Shown here: positions 22,776 through 34,492 of the stretch, in pieces
Numbering within the stretch: position 1 is the first letter of the stretch
Layout of the letters: every line of letters starts with the position of its first letter
Notes under the pieces: generated by a model
What the model was told of the DNA's origin: nothing
The model's database searches: none
Seen by the model: the letters and a program-made list of their open reading frames with translations, nothing else
Source: Azolla caroliniana
Lineage: Eukaryota > Polypodiophyta
Reading direction: 5' to 3'
Assembly: GCA_043228905.1 (NCBI GenBank)
Contig: JBHGNT010000005.1
Location: forward strand, 14,880,001 to 14,944,000
DNA length: 64,000 nucleotides
Translations under genes and position numbers: made by a program

Positions 22776-23990
22776 CTGCGTATCTGAGAAGAACCAACCG
22801 TCCGTCTTTAGGGTTTCTGGGGGCTACCTACTCCACACTCTTCTGTTCTGTTCTGTTCTGTTCTCTACTCCCTCAACATGAGCTGCAGTGCAGCAGGATA
22901 CAGACATACATTTTTCTGCCGCGTTACACACACAGGCACAGCCAGCGCCGGAGCCGGAGCCGGAGCCGGATCCGAGCCGGTCTGTCTGGGACGGGATGGA
23001 TGAAAGGGAATCACTCCCATGCCCAAATGACATGACATGACATATACATACATACATACATACATACATACATACATGTACACATGTGCTGGACGGATGG
23101 ATGCACGATCCATCCCCAAATGTGATGACAAGCTACTCTTTGCTTTTTTGACATTGGACCTCTCTCTTCACCATGTCTATTCTGTTGTTGGCCGCCTTAC
23201 TTACTACGTTTTGTATTTGCCCACGATGCATTGCTACTATTACGAGGGAATTTCTAGTTCCGCAATGACCGTTTGGTAATTAATTCCCACCCCATGTCCA
23301 CATAGTCACCACCCAAAACTTCTCTTGCCCACACAATCAATCGTGCATTATGTCATGTATCCTGATGAGCGAGAATTTTATTTCCCTACCAATTGATCAA
23401 ATTCGAGCATATGGAATATTTGTGTTTAGAATAGCCATATCACGCAATCCAATGCATTATACATTCAAACTATTAAATGATTTTCCAATTATGTCTATTT
23501 GGTAATCTTCTAATATTTGTGTCCTTATTACACATGTACCATTCTAATACATATTGTATTGAAATAGAGGACATGCAACATATTCTTGCCTTTCTCAAGG
23601 TAGATTTAGTTGTCCATCTAGATGCTTACAATATGGCGTAATTCCATGACAACTTTCTTTTGGAGATTCTTTATTGTTTTCATGAACGTGTATCGATGCT
23701 TTCTCTTCATTTGCAACCCCTTGAGATTGTGATCAATGAGATAATTTATTAATCCAAGTAGAGACTTTTCAAAAGTACATGTCAATGAAGTCTAATAGTG
23801 TTGGATATTTCATATTTGAAAAGAGATTTAAGATGTCTATGTGCTTTGTCCTCACTCTTTATGAACTCAAACTCTAGGAATTCTATAAACCTCATGCATA
23901 CTAGGGAACACATACGTCGTTGTTGTCACTTTAACCCATGCCAATGTGTTATAATTTTGTCATTGTTTTGATTTCCAACATGGCATATTA
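22776..23990. other. FolD upstream region and intergenic DNA with microsatellites
   Basis: Contains the presumed FolD promoter. Short repeats stand out: TCTGT pentamers near 22840-22865, GAGCCG hexamers near 22945-22975 and a CATA tetramer run at about 23041-23077. No further gene is seen up to the Copia-A insertion at 23996. Confidence 0.45.
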
Positions 23991-23995
23991 GGGAT

Positions 23996-24440
23996 TGTTG
24001 AGAATCAACCTCAACCTAACCTTGTGTGTGAACACACCCTTTGAGAATCTATGAGCACTCAAAGGTCAAAAGTCACACCACTACTCTCTACACATTAATT
24101 ATGTGTCATAGAATCATATTCTATAACACACAACTAATGAGTTTCATATTCCCCATGACTAATGAGTCTTCACATTCCCCAAGAGAGAGTGGTTGTTATA
24201 GTTAGTTAATGAAGAGAGAGGGTGACTATATATAAAGCACCCTTCTCCTACTTTATATAGTGTCGATTGTCCTCCCTTGTAATCATACATTTGTAATTGG
24301 TATTCTCCTTGTTAATACACCTTTTCCTTGAGTACTTCATTTTTTTATCATCTATCTATCTTTATTTCCTTTATTTCCTCTCACACATACACATAACACA
24401 CATCTCTTCTGCTACACAGAATCATGTCTGATTCTTTACA
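23996..24440 (+). repeat. Copia-A 5' LTR
   Basis: Runs from TGTTGAGAATC to CTTTACA. A TATA box TATATATAAA lies at 24227-24236. An imperfect hairpin occupies 24100-24132; its counterpart in the 3' LTR is perfect. Confidence 0.92.
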
Positions 24441-24452
24441 TGGTATTAGAGC
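24441..24452 (+). other. Copia-A primer-binding site
   Basis: TGGTATTAGAGC directly follows the LTR end. It matches the usual initiator-tRNA-Met primer site TGGTATCAGAGC with one C-to-T change. Confidence 0.85.
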
Positions 24453-24593
24453 GATTTGGTAGCTCGATCTAGCCCATCCGAGTATGTTGTGCTTTACGTT
24501 GACGTTCAAGAAGAACCGGCTCATTGCGATCGTAGTGTCCTTACATAGCTCGTGTTCAAAAGAGAAGGAAAAGAAGAAGGAAAACTTCATTGA

Positions 24594-24893
24594 TATGAAA
24601 GTTAACGTGCGGAAGCGTTAGACAAACCGGCTTGACCGGATAGCAACAAAAAATGAGAAAAGGTTTAATGGAAAACTTAACAAAGAGAATACGCGTGGAA
24701 GACAGAAAGAGAGAGAGAGAATACGCGTGGAAAACTACTAGGCTTCCGGTTCGCACTCGAATTCGGCTCTCCAATTTGTCTCCCCGATCCGGCCGGTTGT
24801 TTTCGGATACTGATCCGGCTCATCCTTCTGGATGCCGATCTGGCTCTGGCTTATTTAGTCGATTTGGATCCGGTTGAGCTTGCTTGCTCAACA
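24594..24893 (-). repeat. Copia-B 3' LTR (internally deleted)
   Basis: Shares both ends and the GATCCGGCTCATCCTTC region with the 5' copy but lacks a central part of about 160 bp (present around 36140-36310). On the minus strand it starts TGTTGAGCAAGC. The purine run GAGGGGGAG (24894-24902 on the complement) just outside is the polypurine tract. Its end base pair is TA instead of TG on the plus strand. Confidence 0.88.
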
Positions 24894-25540
24894 CTCCCCC
24901 TCAAGCTCAACTTGAGGTTGGATCGTGGTGTTGGTGTCTGTTGCAGCCGGTCCTTCCACCCGGCTCCTTCTGACATCATTCCGCCTTGCTCGCGCTCCTC
25001 GTCTAGTCCAATCCTATTTGCCGCGACCCTTCTAGTTCTGCGCACCTCGACCTCCTAGGTCGACTTGTCTGCTCAATAGGCCCATTTTAGCTCCCTCGCT
25101 ACTGCGACTTTGTTGAAGCGAATCGGTTGTCTCCGATTTGTTCCCACTCTTGTCCGAGTCAGTGTTCTCCAACTCGTCTTCCAGTTTTAGGCCCTTCACC
25201 ACATCAGACCATGTTCGGTCTTGGCCTTCTCCTTCCGGTCGGCTCTATCCTTCTTGACTCTGTCGCCGCTGCCGCTTGTTCCGACTTGTTCGGATATGCC
25301 GACTTCCTTCGTCGACTCGACTTCCATTTTCCTCTTGTCTCCCCCTTTGTTGGTTCTTCCCTTTCCGGTTCCTTGTCCGGTGCCGTCACCATTTTCTTTG
25401 CCTTTGCCCGTTCTCCCCCTCAAGTGCGGCACGTCGAGATGTTGAACACCAAGCATTTCGGTGAAGTGCTGCAACTTGTCTGATCTGAGTGGTTTGGTGA
25501 AGATGTCGGCAACCTACCGATCTGTCTGAACATACCGAAG

Positions 25541-25984
25541 TTAGACTTCACCGCTCAGGACCCGCTCATGCACGAAGTGATAATGCACTTCTATGTGCTT
25601 TGTTCGAGCATGGAATACGGGGTTCTTGGAGAGTTGTATGTTGCTTATGTTGTCGCAGTAGATCAGGATCAGGGTCGGCACCTCGATCCGGAGATCTCGC
25701 AACAATCGCTGAAACCAGATGGCTTCACAGGTGGCATTGGTAGCGCCCCGGTATTCAGCCTCAATGCTCGACAAAGCCACTGTTGGCTGCTTTTTGCTAC
25801 TCCATGCAATGCAACAGTTGCGGTTACCAAGGGAAAACATGTCCCCAGAGGTGGATCGGCGATCCAATGCATCACCAGCCCAGTCGGCATTTGTGTATCC
25901 GACTAGCGCTTCAGTTATACCACATCGGTATAATAGTCCCGGTCCTTCGTGCCGCTCAATTACCGCAATATTCAATGCGCACAC
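25541..25984 (-). pseudogene. Copia-B RNase H region
   Basis: A 147-codon open stretch with the typical Copia RNase H motifs: GYTNADWAGD, RRSTSGDMF, SSKKQPTVALSS-x-EAEY and HIEVHYHFVHERV. RNase H removes RNA from RNA-DNA hybrids during cDNA synthesis. It is cut off from the reverse transcriptase by stops and shifts between 25985 and 26217. Between its end and the polypurine tract lies about 650 bp of non-coding 3' sequence. Confidence 0.9.
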
Positions 25985-26217
25985 TGAAGGTGCTGCACGG
26001 TTGGCTTGTGCATGAATTGGCTTATCACACCGACCGGATAACTGATGTCAGGTTGGGTGATTGTCAAGTATATCAGGCTTCCAACTATTTGTCAGAACCG
26101 TTTCTCATCGCAGGCTGGTTCGGAGTTGGGACAGAGCTTCTGGTTTCGATCTAGGGGTGTGGAGACAAGTCGACATTATGTCATGCTGAACTTGTACAAC
26201 ATATTCAACACATAATG

Positions 26218-27470
26218 TCATTGTGAGAGCAATATGTCGTCAGGGGTTCGGATCACCTCGATCCCAAGGAAATAATGAAGGTCCCCCAGGTCCTTCATCT
26301 CAAATGCGTCTGACAGCTGGGCCTTGACATGACTGATTTCATTGAGTCCGGGTCCGGTGATGACTAAATCATCTACGTAAAGTAAGATGCAAAAACTGGA
26401 CCGTCCGGACCTTGCCAATTGAACAACGATGAGTCAGATTTAGAGGTCACAAACCCCATCTTACACAACCGATGCGTGATCTTCGCATTCCAAGCTCGGG
26501 GGGCTTATTTCAGACCGTAAAGCGACTTCTTAAGTCGGCACATTGCCGACTTGTTCATCTCCGACTGAAAACTGGGAGGTTGGATCATATAGACCCGTTC
26601 GTCAAGGTCACCTTGAAGAAACACATTCTTCACGTCCATCTGGTGAAGATGCCACACCCTTGCCGCAACAACTGCCAATACCACACGAACCGTCATCATC
26701 TTCGATATCGGAGCGAAGGTCTTGTCGTAGTCGATTCCGTGGGTCTGTGCGTATCCCTTCGCCACTAACCAAGCCTTGTACTGGTTAACCGAACCGTCGG
26801 CATTGTACTTTACCTTGTACACCCATTTGCAACTGATCGGTTTACAGTGTCGGGGAGGGTCAACGAGGTCCCATGTGTCGTTGGCATCGAGTGCCTGCAT
26901 TTCTTCTTCCATAGCGGCATGCCAATTTGCGTCCTTTGCCGCTTCTGCGTAGCTCTCCGGCTCACGCACTTCCGTCACTTTGGCCATGTATGCATAGTGA
27001 TGCGCCATGTACTCATTGTACCCATACCGCGTAATGGGGTTCTTATGGTGGGAAGACCGATGTAACTTGTCATCACCCGGTTTGGGGCCCTTCTTGGCCG
27101 GTTCAAACTTCGTTCCCGAAGATCCACCTTCATCCTTTCCGGAGTCGGATTCGCTCCGATCCGACTCAACATTGTCGGCTTCGTATTCCGACATTTTCTG
27201 CTTCCCTTTCTCTTTGCGCGTGAACCGTCTCCTGGGTTCCTTGCGCGGGGAGAGCATGACAGAGTCTCCACTACTTGCCGGTTCCTCATCTGACTGGTCA
27301 CTTTGACCTAGTCGCTCGTTCGGTCCGCTCAACCGAAATGATTCCGAACTCTCTTCTAGAGTCTCAAACTCGTCATCTTCTATCTGGACCGGTTCAGGCT
27401 CACTGGCCTCATCCTTCGGGATTGGGTCGGAGTCGGAAATCGGAGTCAGTAGAGAGTACCACGATGTCAT
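26218..27470 (-). pseudogene. Copia-B reverse transcriptase region
   Basis: The N-terminal half (from about 27060 down to 26508) shows AMEEEMQALDANDTWDLV, CKWVYKVKYNADG, LVAKGYAQTHGIDY, QMDVKNVFLQGDL and SLYGLK. It then meets TAA (26505-26507) where Gln (CAA) is conserved before APRAW. The catalytic YVDD with DLGDLHYFLGIEV follows in a different frame at 26218-26418. The acidic stretch at 27100-27450 is the linker between integrase and reverse transcriptase. Not functional as read. Confidence 0.9.
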
Positions 27471-27488
27471 CTCGTCGAACTCAACATC

Positions 27489-28290
27489 TCAGCTTACCCG
27501 AACCTGCTTCGTTCGGGGGTTATAGCACTTATACCCCTTCTGCTCATGCGAGTAACCGACTAGGATGCACTTCTCCGACTTTGGATCAAGCTTCCTCCAC
27601 TTCTCATCCGGTACATGCACATATGCTATGCTGCCGAATATCCGAAGGTGTCTCAAATTCGGCTTGTGCCCGAAATACAGCTCGTGTGCTGACACCTTGT
27701 CACCGATCCGGTTTTGGATGTAGACGGCCGTCCAGACCGCCTCAGCCAAGTAGAATTTGGGCATGCTCTTCTCCTCCAGCATTGCCCTTGCCGCGTTGAC
27801 AATCGACCGATTCTTCCTCCTGGCCACACCATTTTTTTCCGGTGTGTATCGACAACTGATTTCTCTCCGAATTCCGTTCTGTTGCAAATAACTGTTGAAT
27901 TGGCCTGAAAAGTATTCTTTTCCGCCATCCGACCGCATGCACTTGATCTTCCTCTCCGTTTCCCGTTCAACCAAGCTTTGAAGGTTCCGGAAACACTCGA
28001 AGAATTCGCTCTTCCTCTCGATGAGGTAGATCCATGTGTGCCGGCTGTAGTCGTCGATGAAGGAGACGAAGTATCGACTCTCGCCAAGACTAACGTTCTG
28101 TGCCGGTCGCCATACATCCGAATGGATTAGGTCGAGCTTGTTACGGCTCCGGTTTCGTTCGGTGGGGAATGGAAGCCAGTGTTGCTTCCAGAGTTGGCAG
28201 GCTTCACAAATTTCACCCTTCCAGCCGCTAAATTTCAGCAATCCGAAAACAACTTGTTTCGGCTGTAGGTCCTGAAGCTTCCGATAATTG
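27489..28290 (-). pseudogene. Copia-B integrase, 3' part
   Basis: After the LTR-E1 junction the frame resumes with NINYRKLQDLQ and shows CEACQLWKQ (zinc-binding region), DLIHSDVW, the core RYFVSFIDDYSRHTWIYL, SDGGKEYFSGQF, CRYTPEKNGVARRKNR and YVHVPDEKWRKLDPKSEKC. It is open to 27489 but lacks its N-terminal piece, which lies at 34493-34600 beyond the insertion. Compare the almost colinear copy in Copia-F. Confidence 0.9.
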
Positions 28291-28551
28291 ATGTTGTCAC
28301 AAATATTCGCGCGTGCGTGTGCTACTCGAGCGACCACCGGGGTCTTGGACTGGGGAGGACGTTCACGGAATTATCGAAGAAATGACGATCAATGTAAGAT
28401 TGGATGAAATTTGTTCACTTGAGAAGAAGAAAGATATGAAGAAGATAAAGATAATTACATTGATGATAGTGGTGTTGGTGATATCACATATTGAGCCCCC
28501 CTTACACAAGCCCAACTAGAGGCTTTTATAGGTCTTTCCATGCTTGTGACA

Positions 28552-28588
28552 TGCACAAAACCATGGGCTAAAACCATGGTTTTGTGCA
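28552..28588. repeat. Perfect 15-bp inverted repeat inside LTR-E1
   Basis: Arms TGCACAAAACCATGG (28552-28566) and its exact complement (28574-28588) are separated by seven bases. As RNA this would be a stable hairpin. It lies in the LTR about 260 bp from the left end. Confidence 0.9.
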
Positions 28589-28676
28589 CACGGTTTTGCT
28601 TATGTCATGGTTTTCTATGGTTGTTTTGTCTATAATTCGTATATGAAAAGGAAATACATAAAATTTACACTATATG

Positions 28677-28752
28677 ATAGTTGTCCTAGTGGTAAGGCAA
28701 ACATCTTGTATCTTAGAGGTGCAAGAGGTTCAAACCTTGCTTGCACCCCTCT
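28677..28752 (+). ncRNA. tRNA-like (SINE-head-like) module in LTR-E1
   Basis: CCTAGTGGTAAGGC resembles a tRNA D-arm/A-box, and AGGTTCAAACC about 35 bases later resembles the T-arm/B-box. The spacing is that of a tRNA gene. No complete cloverleaf with an anticodon could be drawn, so this is best seen as a tRNA-derived SINE head or internal Pol III promoter-like module. LTR-E2 lacks it. A related module lies in LTR-K. Confidence 0.5.
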
Positions 28753-28774
28753 GTATGAACTCAAGTGCCACTAG

Positions 28775-28866
28775 TGTTGGAGACAAGGCCGTCAATGCGG
28801 AAGATCAAACACCATTCGATTCGTGTTGAATACCTGCGTATGACAGTTTCTAAGGTCGTGCACAGA

Positions 28867-28901
<35 letters not shown>

Positions 28902-29103
28902 ACACACACACACACACACACACAAAGAGTCTTTCTATTCAATAAGACAATAATACAACCAACCTTACTAAAAGGTTACAAGGTCACTTTATATAGTGAC
29001 CGACTTAGGGCAACTACCATTTATGCTAATTACACAAATGGCCCAAACTTGATCTATACAAAGAGATAGTGTGAATACGTCCATTATACACTTGTATTCG
29101 ACA
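28775..29103 (-). repeat. Copia-D 3' LTR
   Basis: TGTTGGAGAC to ATTCGACA on the plus strand. Contains adjacent (GA)n and (CA)n runs (28870-28923). The CCCCC next to it at 29106-29110 is the complement of the polypurine tract. Confidence 0.93.
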
Positions 29104-29296
29104 CTCCCCCGTAATGGGCGTATACATGGGTTATCTAAGATTACAGGTATAAACCTAGGTTCTCGGACATATCAGTTTTGTTCGAGTCGGCAGGGTCCGA
29201 AGGCAGAAGACCGGACTGGTCGGGTCGGAAGAGTTGAAGCCGATCATTAAGGAACTGATGTCGGTTGTCGGAAACCATCCTGCGCTGTGTCCGGCT

Positions 29297-32200
29297 CTAA
29301 CCGGACTGATTTGTCGTTACGCCCATCTGATGCCGAAGGGACCGAAAGCGGTCTGCCGAAAGACACTTGGTCATTCCATCTGCGACATTGTCGGTTGTCG
29401 ATATTTTCTCTAGACCGATTTTCCCTGAAATGACGCAGTCCCGAACGAAGTGATATCGAACGTCGATATGTTTGGAGGCGTTGTGGTGAACCGGATTTTT
29501 CGACAAGGCAACAACACCTTGACTGTCGCTGTAGACAACTGGGGCCGAGTCATGGTCGACTTGTCGAAACGTGTGCGCCAGCCGGCCGAGCCACAAGGCT
29601 TCTTTTGCAGCGTCGGACGTAGCTACATATTCTGCTTCGGTCGTTGAGGTCGCTGTGCACTCCTGAAGTTTCGACTTCCACGAGATTGCTCCATTGCCGA
29701 ATTTGAAGCAGTATCCAGTTGTTGATTTCCGACTGTCTATACAGCCGGCGAAGTCCGAGTCGGTGTAACCGACTACGCCTGAGGTTGAGTTCGGACCGAA
29801 AAGAATGCCGTGGTCTTTTGTGCCAGCCAGATATTTGAACACATGCTTGACTGCGTTCCAATGCGATCGGCCAGGATTGTGCATAAATCTGCTAACGACT
29901 CCTACGACATGAGAAATATCAGGCCGTGTCGCGACCATCAGGTACATAAGGGAGCCGACTGCCGGTGCATACGGTACCGACTTCATATCTTCCCCCTCCG
30001 GACCGGATGTCGGGCAGTCTCACTGAGAGAGCCGAAGATTCATGGGGAGCGGGGTTGAAGCAGATTTGGCTGATTGCATGTTGAAGCGTTCCAAGACACG
30101 TCCGATATAGTCGGTCTGAGACAAAAAAAGATGTCGTTTATCGCGATGCCGACTAATCTTCATGCCAAGTATGTGTCGTGCAGGACCGAGGTCCTTCATG
30201 GCAAACTTCAACCGCAATTGCCGAATGAGATCGGCAAGTTCGCCCGCGTGGCGTCCAGAAATTAGCATGTCGTCCACGTAAATGATGAGGAAGATGGGTG
30301 ATCCATCTTGAGCTGTGTTGGTAAAAAGACAATGGTCCTCATCGCTTTTTGAGAAGCCGATCGATTGGATGAAGTCGTCGAACTTCTTGTACCATTGTCG
30401 TGGTGCCTGTTTGAGGCCGTATAGACTCTTCCTGAGTCAGCAGACTAGATGTTCTTGGCCAGGTGCAACAAAGCCTTTTGGCTGCTCCATATAAATTTCC
30501 TCTTCAAGATCACCATGGAGGAAGGCTGTTTTGACATCTAGCTGAATCAGCTCCAAGTTGTCGGCTGCCACTACGCCGAGTAGAAAACGAAGGGTTGTCA
30601 TTTTCACCACTGGTGAAAAAATCTCGTCGAAGTCGACGCCATATTCTTGTCGGAAGCCCTTCGCAACTAATCTGGCCTTGTACTTTGGGGTGGTCGAATC
30701 AGATGTCTCTTTTAGTCGATAAACCCACTTGCAAGGAAGAGCACGTCGATTCTTAGGTAATTCGACCAGATCCCAAGTCTTGTTTGCCCGAATGGAGTGC
30801 ATTTCTGACTCCATCGCCAGATGCCAGGTGGCTGAATCGACAGATGTCGATGCTTCTTCGTAAGACGTCGGTTCGCCGGCGTCGGTGAAGAAAATTCTAG
30901 GAGAATACCTCTCCGGAGGTTGCGACAGTCTCTCGGATCGTCGAGGTATGATTGGACTAGTCGTATCGGGTATCGAGGTCGGATGGTCCGAAAGCGAATT
31001 ATTCTGCTGTGCCGAGTCGGAGTTGTCCGAGTCGGTAGTGGAAGGTTCAGCTACCCGTGAAGCTGACCGTGTGTTAAGAGCGGGGCCTTCTTGAAGGGTC
31101 GGCACATCGGAAAATGTTACCCTTCGGACTTCGATCGGTTTTTCGACTGATGGATTCATAGCCGACTCGTTGAACACAACGTCCGAACTTCGAACGATTT
31201 GTCTGCGTTCGGGGTCCAAGAGTCGGTATCCCATTTCGCCGTCTGATCCATATCCAAGGAAAATGCATTTCCTGGACCGAGGTGCAAGTTTTCGGCGATC
31301 ATCTTTCGGAGTAAGGGCGTACGCCTCGCATCCGAAGATCCTCAGCTTGTCGTAATTCGGCTTACTGCCGATCCATAGTTCCTGAGGAATTTGAAGTCCT
31401 AGAGGTATGCTTGGCGACATATTGATTATGTGTACTGCCGTGAGTAGAGCCTCTGCCCAGAAGCCATTCGACAGTCCGGAGTGTTGGAGCATGGAAACTA
31501 TCCGTTCTTGGATTGTCCGATTCATGCGTTCTGCAATCCCGTTTTGCTCCGGACTGTGTGGTGCCGTAAATTCACGTCGGATGCCGCGTTGTCGGCAGAA
31601 TTTGACGAATTCTTCTGATTTGAACTCTCCCCCATTGTCGGTCCGAAAGCATTTCAGTTTTCGGTCAGTTTGATTTTCTACCATAGCGAGCCAATCGGAG
31701 AAGATCGAGAAGACACGATCTTTGGTGCGAATTGGATAAGCCCACACCTTTCGAGTCGAATCGTCAATAAAACTGACGAAGTAAGAGGCACCGCCGAGAG
31801 ACTGATGCGGCATTGGGCCACAGACGTCCGAGTGGACTAAATCGAGAGGTCTCGTTTCTCTTGGTGCTGATGTCGGGTGTGATGCGGCTGCTTGTTTGCC
31901 ATACTGGCAATGTTCGCAGAATTGATGGTCCGAGAAGGAGAGTTTAGGGATGTATCCGGCTCTAGATAGGTGCGTAATGCCGGCCTTGCTGAGGTGTCCT
32001 AATCTTCTGTGCCATAGTGATGACACAGGTATATCCACCAAAAACAGGTTACCCTCTCTGAGCGTAACATGTAACGGATACAATGAGTGTATCTTGGGTC
32101 CTCTAGTAAGCAGGAGGTTCCCCCTGTGGAGTGTCCACCCTCCCGAAGAAAAACCGGCACGAATGCCGTCTTCATCTAGTTGTCCGACTGAGATCAATGG

Positions 32201-33328
32201 TCTTGAGAGCTCGGGTACATGTCGGACATTGTGAAGTACAAGTGTAGAGCCACCTGCAAGGTTGAGCTCTACTGTGCCGATTCCAATGATGTCACAGTGT
32301 TGTGAGTTGCCGACTCGAACTGAGTCGGAGTGACGGATCGTATATTGCCGAAATTGGGATCGATGAGGAGTCACGTGAAATGACGCGCCCGAATCTAAGA
32401 GCCATGTGCTCGATTCTTCAGTCGTGAGCAAAACTTCTGATCCGACTGGATTTTCGATTGATAGTATATTCGGGTCGTTTGGTAGCACATCAACTGAGAA
32501 GCTGACGTAATTGATCTCCTCATGCCGGCCACTCTTCTTGTCTGATTTCTGAGACTTGTCGTTCTTGTTCTTGAGTGCGCGGCAGTCGGCTTTGATGTGT
32601 CCGGGTTTCTTGCAATAGTTGCAGATTCGATTATCCCGTGACTGGCTCCGTCTTCGCTGATTGTTCGGCTGCCGTGAGGAATCTCTTCCTCGTATGTTCG
32701 ATCGTTCTGTCGAACCTTGTACTACATAAGCGTCGTCTGTTGAGTCTTTGGCGAAAGACTTTCTCCGAGCTGCTTCGGTCAGGATTGCGCTCGTGACTTC
32801 GGAGTATTTAACAGCTGTGGTTGACGCGTTGCACACGGTTGTGACGAAAGTTTCCCATGATGAGGGAAGGCTGCTCATGAGTATCATTGCTCTGAGTTCA
32901 TCCTCGATTGCCGTCCCTTGAGATGAGATTTGGGAGCTTATGCTTTCGTACTCATTGAGATGTGCTTGAACCGAATCTGATTCTTTCATTCGCAAGTTGT
33001 AGAGGCGCCGGATCAGAAACATCTTCGTTGCAGCGACCTTCTTTTCATAGGTGTCCGACAGTGTTTTCCACAGTTCGAATGCTGTCGTACACGATTGCAC
33101 CGTAAAGTATACCGATTCCGATAGGTGCATCCGAATCGTGGCGCGGACGATTCTGTCCAGCTTCTACCACTCAATTGGTTTGTATCCTTCTGGAGGTTCT
33201 TCATTTTCGATGGGATCGATTTGCCCCTTGACTATGAGATAGTCCTGCATTTGCTCCTTCCAGAAGTTGAAGTTCGATCCATCGAACTTTCGTAGACTCA
33301 TTTCTGACGAGCCGGATGTTGATGTCAT
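29297..33328 (-). pseudogene. Copia-D gag-pol polyprotein with three in-frame stops
   Basis: ATG at 33328 opens a single frame to 29297. In order it shows: gag core (FDGSNFNFWKEQM, WKTLSDTYEKK); zinc knuckle CNYCKKPGHIKADC; protease LLDSGASFHVTP; integrase with HRRLGHLSKAG, DLVHSDVCGP and NGIAERMNRT; reverse transcriptase with CKWVYRLKE, QLDVKTAFLHGDL and YVDDMLIS; and RNase H with GYTDSDFAGC and TEAEYVATSDA. Only three codons break it: TAG at 33164-33166 (gag), TGA at 30437-30439 (before LRKSLYGL, where Arg CGA is conserved) and TGA at 30020-30022. All can be explained by C-to-T changes, though the original codon at the first is less certain. There are no frameshifts. Confidence 0.95.
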
Positions 33329-34059
33329 CAAATTTGGTTTCGGTTGACGAAGCTCGGTTCGGAGTTGACTACGAACCTTGTTGGAGTGCAGCCGGTTGGC
33401 TCACCCGATATCGTTCTAGTCGGATTCGAACCCGAGTCGGTTCGGCTTAGGATATATGTATTGTTGAACTTGCTCGAATTGACTCCGGTAACTTGAGGGA
33501 CAGAACCGACTGGTCTTCCCGAATGTTGCCGAGTCGGAGTGAGTCCGGTTCTCTTCCGAATATATATGCCAAGTACCGATTATTGAAACCGATTGTCTGG
33601 ACCGATTCTGCTTCGGGTGACTGCAGCGACGAGAGAGACGGATCCAACTGATCCTCCCGAATGTCGATCAGCCGGATGAAGCACGAATTGGGGTTGTTGT
33701 CTTGAGACCGATCTGCACCAAGTGGTTACAATGAGCGGCGAGCAGCGTTTGATGACCTCTTCGGATGCCGTTTAACCGAGTGGAGCACGATCGTGTCAAT
33801 GTTGCACAAGGGGATTTCACCTCGAGCGGTTACGATCACAAGGAACAGAGTACAACCGGCTGGCTTACTCCAAGTGAAGATGATCTAACGCGATGAGATG
33901 CAAGCCTCGTTTTTCTTCTTCTTCTCTCTTCTCTGTTTCTTCGAATGACGCGAATACTGTGCAGGCTGTGATGAAGCGAAGAACCGAATGCTGTGCAGGC
34001 TGAGACGACGGCCGACAGCGGGTTGGGGGACCGAATACTGTGCAGGCTCTGATACCAGA

Positions 34060-34151
34060 TGTTGGAGACAAGGCCGTCAATGCGGAAGATCAAACACCAT
34101 TCGATTCGTGTTGAATACCTGCGTATGACAGTTTCTAAGGTCGTGCACAGA

Positions 34152-34186
<35 letters not shown>

Positions 34187-34386
34187 ACACACACACACAC
34201 ACACACAAAGAGTCTTTCTATTCAATAAGACAATAATACAACCAACCTTACTAAAAGGTTACAAGGTCACTTTATATAGTGACCGACTTAGGGCAACTAC
34301 CATTTATGCTAATTACACAAATGGCCCAAACTTGATCTATACAAAGAGATAGTGTGAATAGGTCCATTATACACTTGTATTCGACA
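34060..34386 (-). repeat. Copia-D 5' LTR
   Basis: Matches the 3' LTR except for one base (AATAGGTCC against AATACGTCC) and the length of the GA/CA run. A TATA-like TATATAGTGAC stretch lies near 34273. It is adjacent to the primer site at 34046-34057. Confidence 0.93.
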
Positions 34387-34492
34387 ACTAGGCCTTAGGC
34401 TTATTTGCTAAGTGCATGTGCAATGTTGCACATCCTTGGTTTATTCGTCTCACTCGGTTTCACACCCTAGCCGAAAATCGTGACGACAACGT

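Larger units (their letters stand above)
28775..34386 (-). mobile_element. Copia-D: youngest complete Copia element
   Basis: LTRs at 28775-29103 (3') and 34060-34386 (5') are nearly identical, with one substitution and a 2-bp microsatellite difference by eye. The flanking duplication ACTAG is perfect (28770-28774 and 34387-34391). The primer-site complement GCTCTGATACCA is at 34046-34057. One continuous frame of 1344 codons encodes the whole polyprotein but holds three stop codons. It sits inside LTR-E1, the fourth level of nesting. Confidence 0.95.
28295..34488 (-). mobile_element. LTR-E1: solo LTR inserted in the Copia-B integrase
   Basis: Begins TGTCACAAATATTCG and ends GTGACGACA on the plus strand. 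Its ends match LTR-E2 at 42254-42983 (shared GCGCGTGCGTG and GGGGTCTT words on the left, TTGCACA and CGAAAATC on the right). Flanks are ATGT (28291-28294) and ACGT (34489-34492). The integrase frame (HVNYR region) shows the original site was ACGT, so this is a 4-bp duplication with one CpG change. Without Copia-D it is about 580 bp. No internal region is present. Confidence 0.8.
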
